This document shows, in pieces, positions 49,657 through 57,624 of a stretch of 64,000 bases of DNA. The stretch spans positions 62,001 through 126,000 of the forward strand of contig CBDBVC010000013.1 of assembly GCA_965212525.1 (NCBI GenBank), written 5' to 3'. The DNA comes from SZUA-38 sp965212525 (GTDB lineage: Bacteria; Pseudomonadota; Gammaproteobacteria; Xanthomonadales; SZUA-38). The position numbers were made by a program, and so were the translations under genes. The first letter of the stretch is position 1; each line of letters starts with the position of its first letter. The notes below the pieces were generated by a model. That model was not told where the DNA came from. It worked only from the letters and a program-made list of their open reading frames with translations, and searched no databases.

Positions 49657-51253
49657 TCACCCAATGCGGCACTGAATCAAGCATGCTGATAATCGCCCAG
49701 AACGATCCGGTGACCAGAAGGTCACCGGATCTGCCAGTTTCATTATCTGGGCACGACATCCGAATTCGGATTTCGAGGGTGTTCGCAAGGTATTGAGGAA
49801 TCGGATCAGGTCGAGCTTCTCATCATTCGACAGGGCCTTGAAGTTCTGACCGGCGAAAGCCGCTTCACTGCCGGGGTTGTCATGCAACTCGATGGCTTCG
49901 GCCAGTGTGAAGGCCCGGCCATCATGCAGGTAGGGTGCCGTGTCGGCTATGCCCCACAGTCGAGGTGTGATGAACTCACCGTTCTGTTTCGTCAGTGGCC
50001 AGATTGAATGATTCAGCCAGCGCCTCACCCATGTAATGGCGCTTGAGATCAGAGAACATTCTCACCTTGATACCGCCCTGGTTGTTACGCCTGAACCGCA
50101 TTGGTGGACGTGTCAGGTTGACGCTGTAGAACGTGTCCTCGAACGGTGCTTCGTCGGCACCGGTCAATTTGTAGGTCAGACGCCGCCTGTCGGTATCCAT
50201 GCGCGGGATATGGCAATCGGCGCAGCCAATGTCGTTGAACAGGTCACGTCCGTCACGGGCGCTTGATGACAGATGTGACTGGAAAGGCCTGTCCATGGTG
50301 GTGTTGAAGATGCTGAGTGCGGACAGATCGCCCTCGGTGATTTCGTTGACCACACCATCACCATCCTGATCAACACCCTCACCCACAAGTTCGGTAGCCT
50401 GCATGCCCATGTGGAAGGCCATGGCACCCACATCAAATCCGCGAACGGTGGCAAACTCCCCCTTGCGCCCGAACGGACGGATGATCAGGTCATCTTCAAC
50501 GCCTTCGACAGCTGAAGTGTCCAGACTTCCGGACCCATCAGCCGTGATCTGTCCGAAATAGACTCCCTTGGCAATCAGGTCAACTGTCGTACCGGGGTTG
50601 TCGAGCGCCTGCTGTTTCAGTTGCTGAAGCACCTCGGTCATTTCCATGCCGACCAGCTCCACGCCGCCGGATCCAAACAGGAACGGTGGGTTGATAAGAC
50701 GTCCGGTAAAGTCCGCATTGTCATCCCTATTCTGGTCTGCCACATCAATCAGGTCAGGCTGAAACATGGGACTGGCACTGATGCCTCCCACGCCGCCCAC
50801 ACCCAGACGTGCCGGCACGGTGGCATTGCTGGTAATGGTATGACACTCCAGACAGGTTTGTGCATCAAGGCCGTTGACGCGAAGAAAAGTGCCATTGCCC
50901 TGCAGTGTTGGCCGGTTGCCACCGTCGGGACTGCGGTTGTCCGGATTGGCCGGATCATTGGGGCCGTCACCATAGCCATCAAAGAAATTGAATGGTGTGG
51001 TGAAGACCAGCAGACCGGCACGTCTGATGCGCCAGAACGACACGTCATTATTGGCAATATCGTCCTGATCGAGCCGGTCATCCGGATCCAGACGCGGTTC
51101 GCCAATGCTGATAGTATGGGTCTTGTAGTCGTCACCAGCCAGACCATAATCCTGATACAGATCAGGATCCTGTGCGTGGGTCGTGATAGAAAAGAGCAGG
51201 AAAAGACAGGCGAGACAATTTCGACCTGTCCAGTATTGAGATAATCTGAACAT
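49657..51253 (-). pseudogene. Di-heme peroxidase-like oxidoreductase (DHOR family), frameshifted
   Basis: Two overlapping frames make one protein of about 531 residues, starting at the ATG at 51253 after GAGGGA. A signal peptide (LACLFLLFSITTHAQ) is followed by heme motif CLECH and, further on, CADCH, with IRPFGRKGEFATVRGFDVG between. These are the hallmarks of di-heme cytochrome c peroxidase-like oxidoreductases. The second frame continues with ITPRLWGIADTAPYLHDGR and ALSNDEKLDLIRFLNTL, the normal C-terminus. The break is at an AAA run (49986-49988 on this strand): removing one A gives TDEQNGEFITPRLWG. Either a pseudogene or a sequencing error. Confidence 0.83.
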
Positions 51254-51526
51254 GTGTGCTTCCCTCATCAATCCCCTGCTGCCTGACCGGGAATACCACT
51301 GGCCTCGCAAAACCATGCTACGCCTGCTGCGACTCCGGTTTGGTGAATTGCGTCACTGAAACGGATGTTTGAATCATTGCCGCCCGTTGATTCTTGCCAC
51401 TGGTAACAGCCGATTCATTGACAGCACCGTCCGGTCCCACGCATGATGCTCAGGCCACACTGATGGTGCAAAAGTGATCGATTAACTGGCCGACGACTTA
51501 GCGGCGGATTGGAACAGCGAGACCCC

Positions 51527-52354
51527 ATGATCTTCAACAACCACACCCTTTCAACGCCGTTGAAGCGGCATGTCGAAGCCATATTTCATTTCGAGAATTT
51601 TGTGCCAGATCATTCGATAGAGCGGGTTATCCCGACTGGCCATGTGTTCATGCTGTTCGAACTTGATGGAATGCTCCGTCACACCTTTGACAACGAAAGC
51701 CTGGCACCGAATGCCGAGTTCAGGCAGGCCTGGATTTCCGGTGTGAATCGGCACTACATCTCCATATCAGCACATGAAAACTCGGAAATGTTCGTGATTC
51801 AGTTCAAGCCAGGCGGAGCCCATCCCTACATCGATGTACCCGTCTCGGACTGGACCGATCGTGTTATCCCGGCGGAAGAGGTACTCGGCGGTGAACTGCT
51901 ACAGCTGCGTGAGCAGATCGCAAGCGCTGAGACATCGGAAGACAAGTTCGACGCTGCCGAGCAATGGCTGATGCGCCGATTTGATGATTCGAGAACGCCA
52001 CCCGAATCGCTGCTCGAGTTTGTTGATCAGCTTCAGACCGAACCTGCTTCGAAATACACGGCGATCACCGATGGTTATCCGAACTCCCAGAAACACCTGA
52101 TTGATCAGTTCAAGCAGTACATCGGTCTGACGCCGAAACAGTTCCAGCGCATTGCCCGATTCAATGACATCCTCGGACGAATTCAGCAGCAGGACAACAT
52201 CAGCTGGTCCGAGGTTGCCTACCAGTGCGGGTTTTCCGACCAATCCCATTTCATCAAGGAATTCAAGACCTTTTCGGGATTCAACCCGCAGGAGTTCATC
52301 GACCTCGATCACCAGCACGCCGAACCGAATTTCTTCCCGCTGGATCGAAACTGA
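51527..52354 (+). CDS. AraC family transcriptional regulator
   Basis: The 275-residue protein has an N-terminal sensing domain of the DUF6597 type (about 1-150) and a C-terminal double helix-turn-helix (about 180-265) with VAYQCGFSDQSHFIKEFKTFSG, shortened here to the diagnostic CGFSDQSHFIKEFK. I chose the ATG at 51527; an in-frame TTG at 51509 is possible. It is divergent from the di-heme peroxidase-like gene, which it may control (inference from position). Confidence 0.88.
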   Translation: MIFNNHTLSTPLKRHVEAIFHFENFVPDHSIERVIPTGHVFMLFELDGMLRHTFDNESLAPNAEFRQAWISGVNRHYISISAHENSEMFVIQFKPGGAHPYIDVPVSDWTDRVIPAEEVLGGELLQLREQIASAETSEDKFDAAEQWLMRRFDDSRTPPESLLEFVDQLQTEPASKYTAITDGYPNSQKHLIDQFKQYIGLTPKQFQRIARFNDILGRIQQQDNISWSEVAYQCGFSDQSHFIKEFKTFSGFNPQEFIDLDHQHAEPNFFPLDRN

Positions 52355-52443
52355 CGCATCAGGCAACACAGAGGTTAATTTTTTACTATATCCGGTGCTG
52401 AAGCTGTTTCAGACTGCGGGCTTTCAACAACAGGAGTCAGCTG

Positions 52444-52854
52444 ATGGATCTGGGTACTGCTTTTTCGAATATAAACTGGTTGTCCGTCGTGGTGGCTGCC
52501 ATCGCCTCATTCATGATCGGAGGAATCTGGTATGGTCCATTGTTCGGTCGCGCCTGGATGGCTGAATTCGGATTCACCGAGCAGTCTCTCGAACAACGAA
52601 ATATCGCAATGGTGTTCGGCACCTCGCTGCTGCTGGCACTGATCGCCGCCACGATTCTGGAGATGTTCATCGGCGTTGAGGCTACGTTGATTTCAGGAAC
52701 AGCTGCCGGTTTTTTTGCTGGGTTCGGCTGGGTTGCCACCCTGCTCGGAATCCTCTACCTGTTCGAAATGCGCTCGTTGAAAGCCTGGCTGATCAATGCT
52801 GGCTACTGCACCCTGACGCTGACATTGATGGGGTCAATTCTGGGTGCCTGGTAA
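52444..52854 (+). CDS. DUF1761 family membrane protein
   Basis: A 136-residue protein with four predicted membrane helices. FMIGGIWYGPLFGRAW is the signature of DUF1761. Its function is not known. A ribosome binding site (CAGGAGTCAGCTG) precedes the ATG. A perfect 10-bp hairpin follows the stop. Confidence 0.85.
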   Translation: MDLGTAFSNINWLSVVVAAIASFMIGGIWYGPLFGRAWMAEFGFTEQSLEQRNIAMVFGTSLLLALIAATILEMFIGVEATLISGTAAGFFAGFGWVATLLGILYLFEMRSLKAWLINAGYCTLTLTLMGSILGAW

Positions 52855-52866
52855 TCGGTTAACAAA

Positions 52867-52890
52867 CCCGAGTCAGCATCCTGACTCGGG
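52867..52890. terminator. Perfect hairpin after the DUF1761 gene
   Basis: CCCGAGTCAG and CTGACTCGGG form a 10-bp stem with a 4-base loop CATC, only about a dozen bases after the stop codon. No T-run follows. It probably ends the DUF1761 transcript. Confidence 0.5.
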
Positions 52891-52956
52891 CTGTACCCGA
52901 CAATACCGCTCATCCCCTGCGAATGACCGCCCGGTACCACCCCGGCCAGGTGGCAG

Positions 52957-52984
52957 TTGCCAACTCATCCAGAATGAGTATACT
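52957..52984 (+). promoter_or_regulatory. Predicted sigma-70 promoter for the MATE gene
   Basis: TTGCCA (52957-52962) and TATACT (52979-52984) are separated by 16 bases, close to the consensus. Transcription would start around 52990 and run through the small frame at 53020 into the MATE gene. Confidence 0.5.
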
Positions 52985-53019
52985 TGCACTCCTCTTCAAC
53001 CGAACCTTACAGGTGAGAC

Positions 53020-53094
53020 ATGAACAATACACAGCTGGACATTGTATTTGTCGACTTCTGGACAGGCTCGGTCATGACCACCCGCGTGAAATAA
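53020..53094 (+). CDS. Possible 24-residue leader peptide
   Basis: A 24-codon frame begins with ATG six bases after AGG and ends with TAA. The peptide reads MNNTQLDIVFVDFWTG followed by SVMTTRVK. It lies between the predicted promoter and the MATE gene and might be a regulatory leader. It might also be a decayed gene end: VFVDFW resembles a thioredoxin strand. Evidence is only the ribosome binding site, the position and the clean start and stop. Confidence 0.25.
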   Translation: MNNTQLDIVFVDFWTGSVMTTRVK

Positions 53095-53195
53095 CTCTAC
53101 GGCCCCGGCCGAACCTCCAAATCCCGAAACGATAATAAATTTCGAGCCCAGCTCGGAATTCCGGCGTGTTTCTGCGTCGTTCGAGGAAAACAACA

Positions 53196-54615
53196 ATGAG
53201 AATTTCACGACACAAACTCGGTCGGCGAGCGCGCTGGCTGGGTATTATTTTCAAACAGGGCCTGTCTGACAGGGAACGCGACTATACTCGCGGACCAATC
53301 AACAGCGCAGTTATTCTGCTGGCGATCCCCATGGTGCTGGAAATGGTGATGGAATCTGTCTTCGTCATCGTCGACATGTTCTGGGTTGCCAAGCTGGGTG
53401 CCGATGCGGTAGCAGCTGTCGGCCTGACCGAAGCGGTGATCACCATTATCTATGCCGTCGCCATCGGGCTCAGCATGGCGACAACAGCAATGGTGGCACG
53501 TCGTATTGGCGAGAAGGACAATGAAGGCGCGGCCATTGCTGCAGCGCAGTCACTGTGGCTTGGCCTGGGTATTGCAATTCTGGTAGGCAGTACCGGGATG
53601 GTCTTTGCCGAGGATATCCTGAGGCTGATGGGCGCCAGCGAAACGGTGATTGCCGACGGATCCGGTTACACCATGGTGATGCTGGGCGGATCAATCAGCA
53701 TTCTGTACATCTTTCTGCTGAATGCCATTTTCAGGGGTGCCGGTGATGCCAATATCGCCATGCGTTCATTGTGGCTTGCCAATGGGATCAATCTGGTGCT
53801 CGACCCGCTGCTGATCTTCGGCGTGGGCCCGTTCCCGGAAATGGGTGTCATGGGTGCTGCCGTGGCCACCACCATCGGCCGCAGTATCGGCGTGATCTAT
53901 CAGCTCAGTCATCTGTTCGGTCTTGGCGGACGCATCCGTGTCGGACTGAAGCAGCTGGCACTGCACCTGACTGTTGCAAAGCGTCTGGCACGCTTGTCGC
54001 TTGGAGGTATCGGTCAGTTCTTTATTGCGGTATCGAGCTGGATATTCCTGATGCGCATTGTCTCGCCTTACGGCAGCGAAGCCATCGCCGGATACACGAT
54101 CGCCGTACGGATCATTCATTTCACGTTTCTGCCTGCATGGGGACTGGGCAATGCGGCCGCGACACTGGTGGGACAGAATCTCGGTGCCGGTCGACCCGAG
54201 AGGGCCGAACGGTCGCTTTGGCGTGCAGCCCAGTTCAATTTCATCACACTCACCGTGGTTGCCGTCCTGCTGATACTGTTTGCTGCCGAGTCGATTGCCT
54301 TGTTCACCGCGGAACCGGGGATCATTGCCTTTGGGGCCGATGCCCTGCGCTTTTTCTGCTACGGCTATCCGCTGATGGCTGTGGGTAATGGTGGCGTTGC
54401 AGAGTCTGAACGGTGCCGGCGATACGGACACCCCGACGCTGATCAATTTCGTCGCCTTCTGGCTGATCGAGATTCCGCTGGCCTGGTGGATGGCTGAAGT
54501 CGCCGGCCTGGGTCCGCGTGGCGTGTTCTGGGCCATCCTGATTGCTGAAACGGTCTTCTCGGTACTGACCATCTGGGTCATCCGTCGTGGCCGCTGGAAA
54601 CTGGTCTCGGTCTGA
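53196..54615 (+). pseudogene. MATE family efflux transporter, frameshifted near the C-terminus
   Basis: The frame starts at ATG 53196 after AGGAAA. A soluble basic lead precedes twelve predicted membrane helices, with PMVLEMVMESVFVIVDMFWV and NAIFRGAGDANIAMR typical of MATE sodium- or proton-coupled drug exporters. The sequence is normal up to FFCYGYPLMAVG and then shifts. The second frame gives MVALQSLNGAGDTDTPTLIN and the last helices, the usual continuation. The break is at AA (54387-54388): removing one A restores PLMAVGMVALQSLNG and a 472-residue protein. So it is a recent one-base insertion or an error in the sequence. Confidence 0.85.
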
Positions 54616-54630
54616 ACAGATACAAATGCT

Positions 54631-54667
54631 GATGCGGGGTCGTCTGCTCGATGCAGTACCCCGCATC
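54631..54667. terminator. Hairpin after the MATE gene
   Basis: GATGCGGGGT (54631-54640) pairs with ACCCCGCATC (54658-54667). The 17-base loop can itself pair through CTGC and GCAG. It lies between the MATE stop and the next ribosome binding site. Confidence 0.5.
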
Positions 54668-54688
54668 ACCCACCCCGAGGAGTAACGA

Positions 54689-55675
54689 ATGTCGACAACA
54701 ATGAATATCCTGAATCACTATTTTACAAGCGAGGGTCCGGGTGCTGCTGTGGCAATCATCGACCCTGGATATGAGCCAGTCATCGAGTGTTTCGGCATGG
54801 CCGATATCGATCGTGGTATACCCATTGATGCACAGACCCTGTTTGATCTTGCCAGTGTCGGCAAACTGATCACGGCAACCCTGGTTCTCAAGCTTATCGA
54901 GAATCAGCGTCTGTCGATGGACATGCCGGTAGCAGAGCTGCTCGAGGAAATGTCGAATCAGAAATCTGGGCGTGCGGTGACCATCAGGGATCTGCTGTGG
55001 CATACATCCGGGCTGCCCGATTATCTGGCAGAAGGTAAATACACAGAAACAGATGCCGTCAGCCTGCAATCGGTGCTGGACCGGCTAGGCACGTGGTCAA
55101 TGACTGCGCAGCCGGGCCTCGAGTTCATGTACAGCAACACCAACTACCTGTTGCTGGCCGAGATCTGCAGCCGCGTCTGTGGCGAACCCTTTGAATCCTG
55201 TCTCAGCACTCAGCTCCTCGAGCCGTTTGCGCTTGAAGGCATGCACACGGTTACTCAAGACATTCAGGATCTGCCAGCGGCCAGCGGTTATGTGTACTGT
55301 GGCAGCGGTCTGCCCACAGTCGAGCAAACTGGCTGGATGATCGAGACGCTCGGAGACGGCGGCATCTACAGCTCTGCTGAAAGTCTGGCCAGGTTCATGA
55401 CGCTGCTGTTCAGTGATCAGATCGTCAGTGAATCAACGCGTCGTCTGATGTGTACACGCGGACAGACCGATGACGGCACACCGTTCGATTACGGCTGCGG
55501 AATCCAGCTCGAAGGAGGAGACGCTGCCAGCTGGTATGGACACGGTGGGAGCTGGGTCGGAACCACCACACTGGCAGGCTGTTATTCACCTGAAAACCGC
55601 ATCGTCATTATCCTCTCGAATGAAGAGATGGCGCCGGTTGAACGCCTGTCCTGGCAACTGATGCGTCATGCATGA
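54689..55675 (+). CDS. Serine hydrolase (beta-lactamase fold), probably cytoplasmic
   Basis: A 328-residue protein with SVGK (Ser56, Lys59), YSN at 148-150 and HGGSWVG near residue 279, the three motifs of the penicillin-recognising fold. No signal peptide is seen, unlike the other two serine hydrolases here. Family members are esterases, D-aminopeptidases or related enzymes; the substrate is unknown. A ribosome binding site CGAGGAG precedes the ATG. It is convergent with the small minus-strand gene at its end. Confidence 0.87.
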   Translation: MSTTMNILNHYFTSEGPGAAVAIIDPGYEPVIECFGMADIDRGIPIDAQTLFDLASVGKLITATLVLKLIENQRLSMDMPVAELLEEMSNQKSGRAVTIRDLLWHTSGLPDYLAEGKYTETDAVSLQSVLDRLGTWSMTAQPGLEFMYSNTNYLLLAEICSRVCGEPFESCLSTQLLEPFALEGMHTVTQDIQDLPAASGYVYCGSGLPTVEQTGWMIETLGDGGIYSSAESLARFMTLLFSDQIVSESTRRLMCTRGQTDDGTPFDYGCGIQLEGGDAASWYGHGGSWVGTTTLAGCYSPENRIVIILSNEEMAPVERLSWQLMRHA

Positions 55676-55914
55676 GATCTGCAATCGACTGCCATTCTGA
55701 TCTGATCACTGCCATACTGGCTGTGACGACTTGAAGCGGGTGTGCTGTGAATCAGAATCGGCACCGTTTGATCCAGACAGTGAGACCAGAGGCAACCCTT
55801 CAGGGTATCGCGGCCAGATGCCGGATACTCTGCATTGCAGGTCTCGCCATTGGAAGCGGTTGCCATGTCATTGACCACGGTTTCCCAATCGGCACGAAAT
55901 GGATCATCCACCAT
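55666..55914 (-). CDS. Small hypothetical protein
   Basis: An 82-residue frame with ATG at 55914 preceded by GATGAGGAGACTGTC, a strong ribosome binding site. It has four cysteines (in GETCNAEY, GCLWSHCLD and VDCRSHA) and no signal peptide. I do not recognise it. The 3' end overlaps the convergent serine hydrolase by ten bases. Support is the ribosome binding site and normal-looking codon use, so the call is tentative. Confidence 0.4.
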   Translation of the reverse strand: MVDDPFRADWETVVNDMATASNGETCNAEYPASGRDTLKGCLWSHCLDQTVPILIHSTPASSRHSQYGSDQIRMAVDCRSHA

Positions 55915-56061
55915 GACAGTCTCCTCATCCGTATTGCATCTGACCATGTATCACGAACAGCGCCCCTCAGGCCAGTGACCCTGGAGTGTTCGATCAACTG
56001 AGGCTCATCTCTGTAGCACTATCTGCACGGTTTCCATGGGCTTTCGTGGTATAAAAACCCC

Positions 56062-57612
56062 ATGAAGACGTCCATCAGACCGCAGTTGCTGGCCCTGTTA
56101 CTGTTACTGCCACAGCTGCCCTTGCAGGCACAATCGTTTCTCTGGCCTGTGTCCACACCGGAAGCGGAGGGAATCGACCCTGCCGGGATCGAGGCTGCAC
56201 TGACTGACATTGCCAGTGGGGAGTACGGCGATATCCGGTCGTTAATCATCATCAGGAACGGCAAGCTGGTCTCCGAAGATTATTTCCTCAATTCGGGTGT
56301 CAAGGCACCTGTGTATTCGGTCACCAAGAGCATCGGTTCAGCACTGCTCGGCATTGCTCAACACCGGGGTGCAGACATCGATGTACAGCGCTCGATGCTG
56401 TCCTACATGCCACAGTATGCAGACATTGCCGATTTCGACAGCAAGTCGGCCATTACCCTGGAAAACCTGCTGACCCAGCGGCACGGACTGGACTGGGATG
56501 AATGGACCATCCAGTACGAACAGCCCGGCAATCCGGTGACCATCATGCTCAATACCACCGACTGGTACCGGACTGTTCTTGAATGGACAATGTCGACCCC
56601 GCCGGACACTGATTTTGCCTACAGTACCGGGGTCTCGTCACTGATGAGCGTGGTGCTGAACAACGTCACCGGCATGACACCATATCAGTTTGCCAGTGAA
56701 GCCCTGTTTGAACCGCTCGATATCACCGATACCCGCTGGGAACTGGTCGGTGCCAACGACACTGCCGGAACGGGCATCTCCGAATTCCCCGACAACCTGG
56801 AACCACTGGGTTTCGGACTCTGGCTAAGGCCCTATGACATGGCCAAGATAGGCGAGCTGTTTCGCCTCGGTGGTGTCTGGCAGGGTCAGCGTCTGCTCAG
56901 TGAGTCCTGGGTGAAGGCATCAGTCCAGCCGCGCAATAACGGGGTCACCGATCCCGATATCTTTGCAAGCGCCAATTTTGGCTACGGCTATCAATGGTGG
57001 ACGCTGTCGTTCACCGATTCGCTGAACCGCATCTGGCATTCCTATTACGCCTCCGGATATGGACGTCAGTATATTTTCGTATTCCCTGAAGCCGATATGG
57101 TGATCGTCTCCACGGCCAAGGATTTTTTCTATGACGACGATGGCATCGGCTACCAGCTCAGAAACAATATTCTGCCGGCACTGGTCGATGGCCCACAGGG
57201 CTTCCAGGTCATGAACAGCGATCTGAATGGATCATGGTACTGGCCTGAAAACAGTGGTCAGGGTATCAACCTCGAGATCCTCAACGAGGGTACGGTGGCG
57301 CTGGCCTACTGGTATACCTATGACAATGACAACAGGCAGCGCTGGTTCATCATGCAGGGAGACATTGTCGACAACTCGGCCAGGCTGACGATCCGGTCAA
57401 CCGACAATGGTTCATTTGTCTACTCCGATCTACCCTACATTTCTGTGTGGGGGACAGGCGAACTGTTTTTCGACTCCTGCAACAGTGGCACCTTCCAGTT
57501 CATTTCGGAGAGTGAAAACGTTTCGGGCGAAATTCCCCTGACACGACTGTCAGGTGGCGAGAACTGCGTCAATGCCGAGACTACCTCGGATCACCGCGCT
57601 TTTGTTCGATAA
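56062..57612 (+). CDS. Secreted serine hydrolase with an extra C-terminal domain
   Basis: The 516-residue protein has a signal peptide (to about residue 24, PLQAQS). The beta-lactamase-type domain (about 30-370) carries SVTK (Ser86, Lys89) and YST at 187-189. The C-terminal domain, residues 387-502, is homologous to the C-terminus of the unknown secreted protein at 47840-48988: GSWYWPENSGQG, AYWYTYDND, RQRWFIMQG, SCNSGTFQF and SGEIPLTRL, with both cysteines conserved. This is a domain fusion. The extra domain may attach the enzyme to a surface or substrate (inference). Confidence 0.85.
   Translation: MKTSIRPQLLALLLLLPQLPLQAQSFLWPVSTPEAEGIDPAGIEAALTDIASGEYGDIRSLIIIRNGKLVSEDYFLNSGVKAPVYSVTKSIGSALLGIAQHRGADIDVQRSMLSYMPQYADIADFDSKSAITLENLLTQRHGLDWDEWTIQYEQPGNPVTIMLNTTDWYRTVLEWTMSTPPDTDFAYSTGVSSLMSVVLNNVTGMTPYQFASEALFEPLDITDTRWELVGANDTAGTGISEFPDNLEPLGFGLWLRPYDMAKIGELFRLGGVWQGQRLLSESWVKASVQPRNNGVTDPDIFASANFGYGYQWWTLSFTDSLNRIWHSYYASGYGRQYIFVFPEADMVIVSTAKDFFYDDDGIGYQLRNNILPALVDGPQGFQVMNSDLNGSWYWPENSGQGINLEILNEGTVALAYWYTYDNDNRQRWFIMQGDIVDNSARLTIRSTDNGSFVYSDLPYISVWGTGELFFDSCNSGTFQFISESENVSGEIPLTRLSGGENCVNAETTSDHRAFVR
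57220..57567 (+). other. C-terminal domain homologous to 48575-48952
   Basis: Codons 387-502 of the serine hydrolase. Shared positions with the other copy include GSW, PE, GQG, W/Y-TYD, QRW, QG, SC-SG, QF, SG-IP, RL and a final Cys. The other copy carries an extra loop of about eight residues before QRW. Confidence 0.8.
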
Positions 57613-57624
57613 ACCCAGGTCAGA

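Larger units (their letters stand above)
52855..53195. other. 341-base gap between the DUF1761 and MATE genes
   Basis: This stretch holds the hairpin at 52867-52890, a predicted sigma-70 promoter (52957-52984), a possible 24-codon reading frame (53020-53094) and about 100 bases before the MATE start in which I see no other feature. Confidence 0.6.

Noticed and set aside
53766..54581. 271-codon minus-strand frame opposite the MATE gene
   Set aside because: Antisense to a clear membrane transporter, with no protein family features.
55747..56001. 84-codon plus-strand frame
   Set aside because: It lacks a ribosome binding site and runs opposite a small frame that has one.
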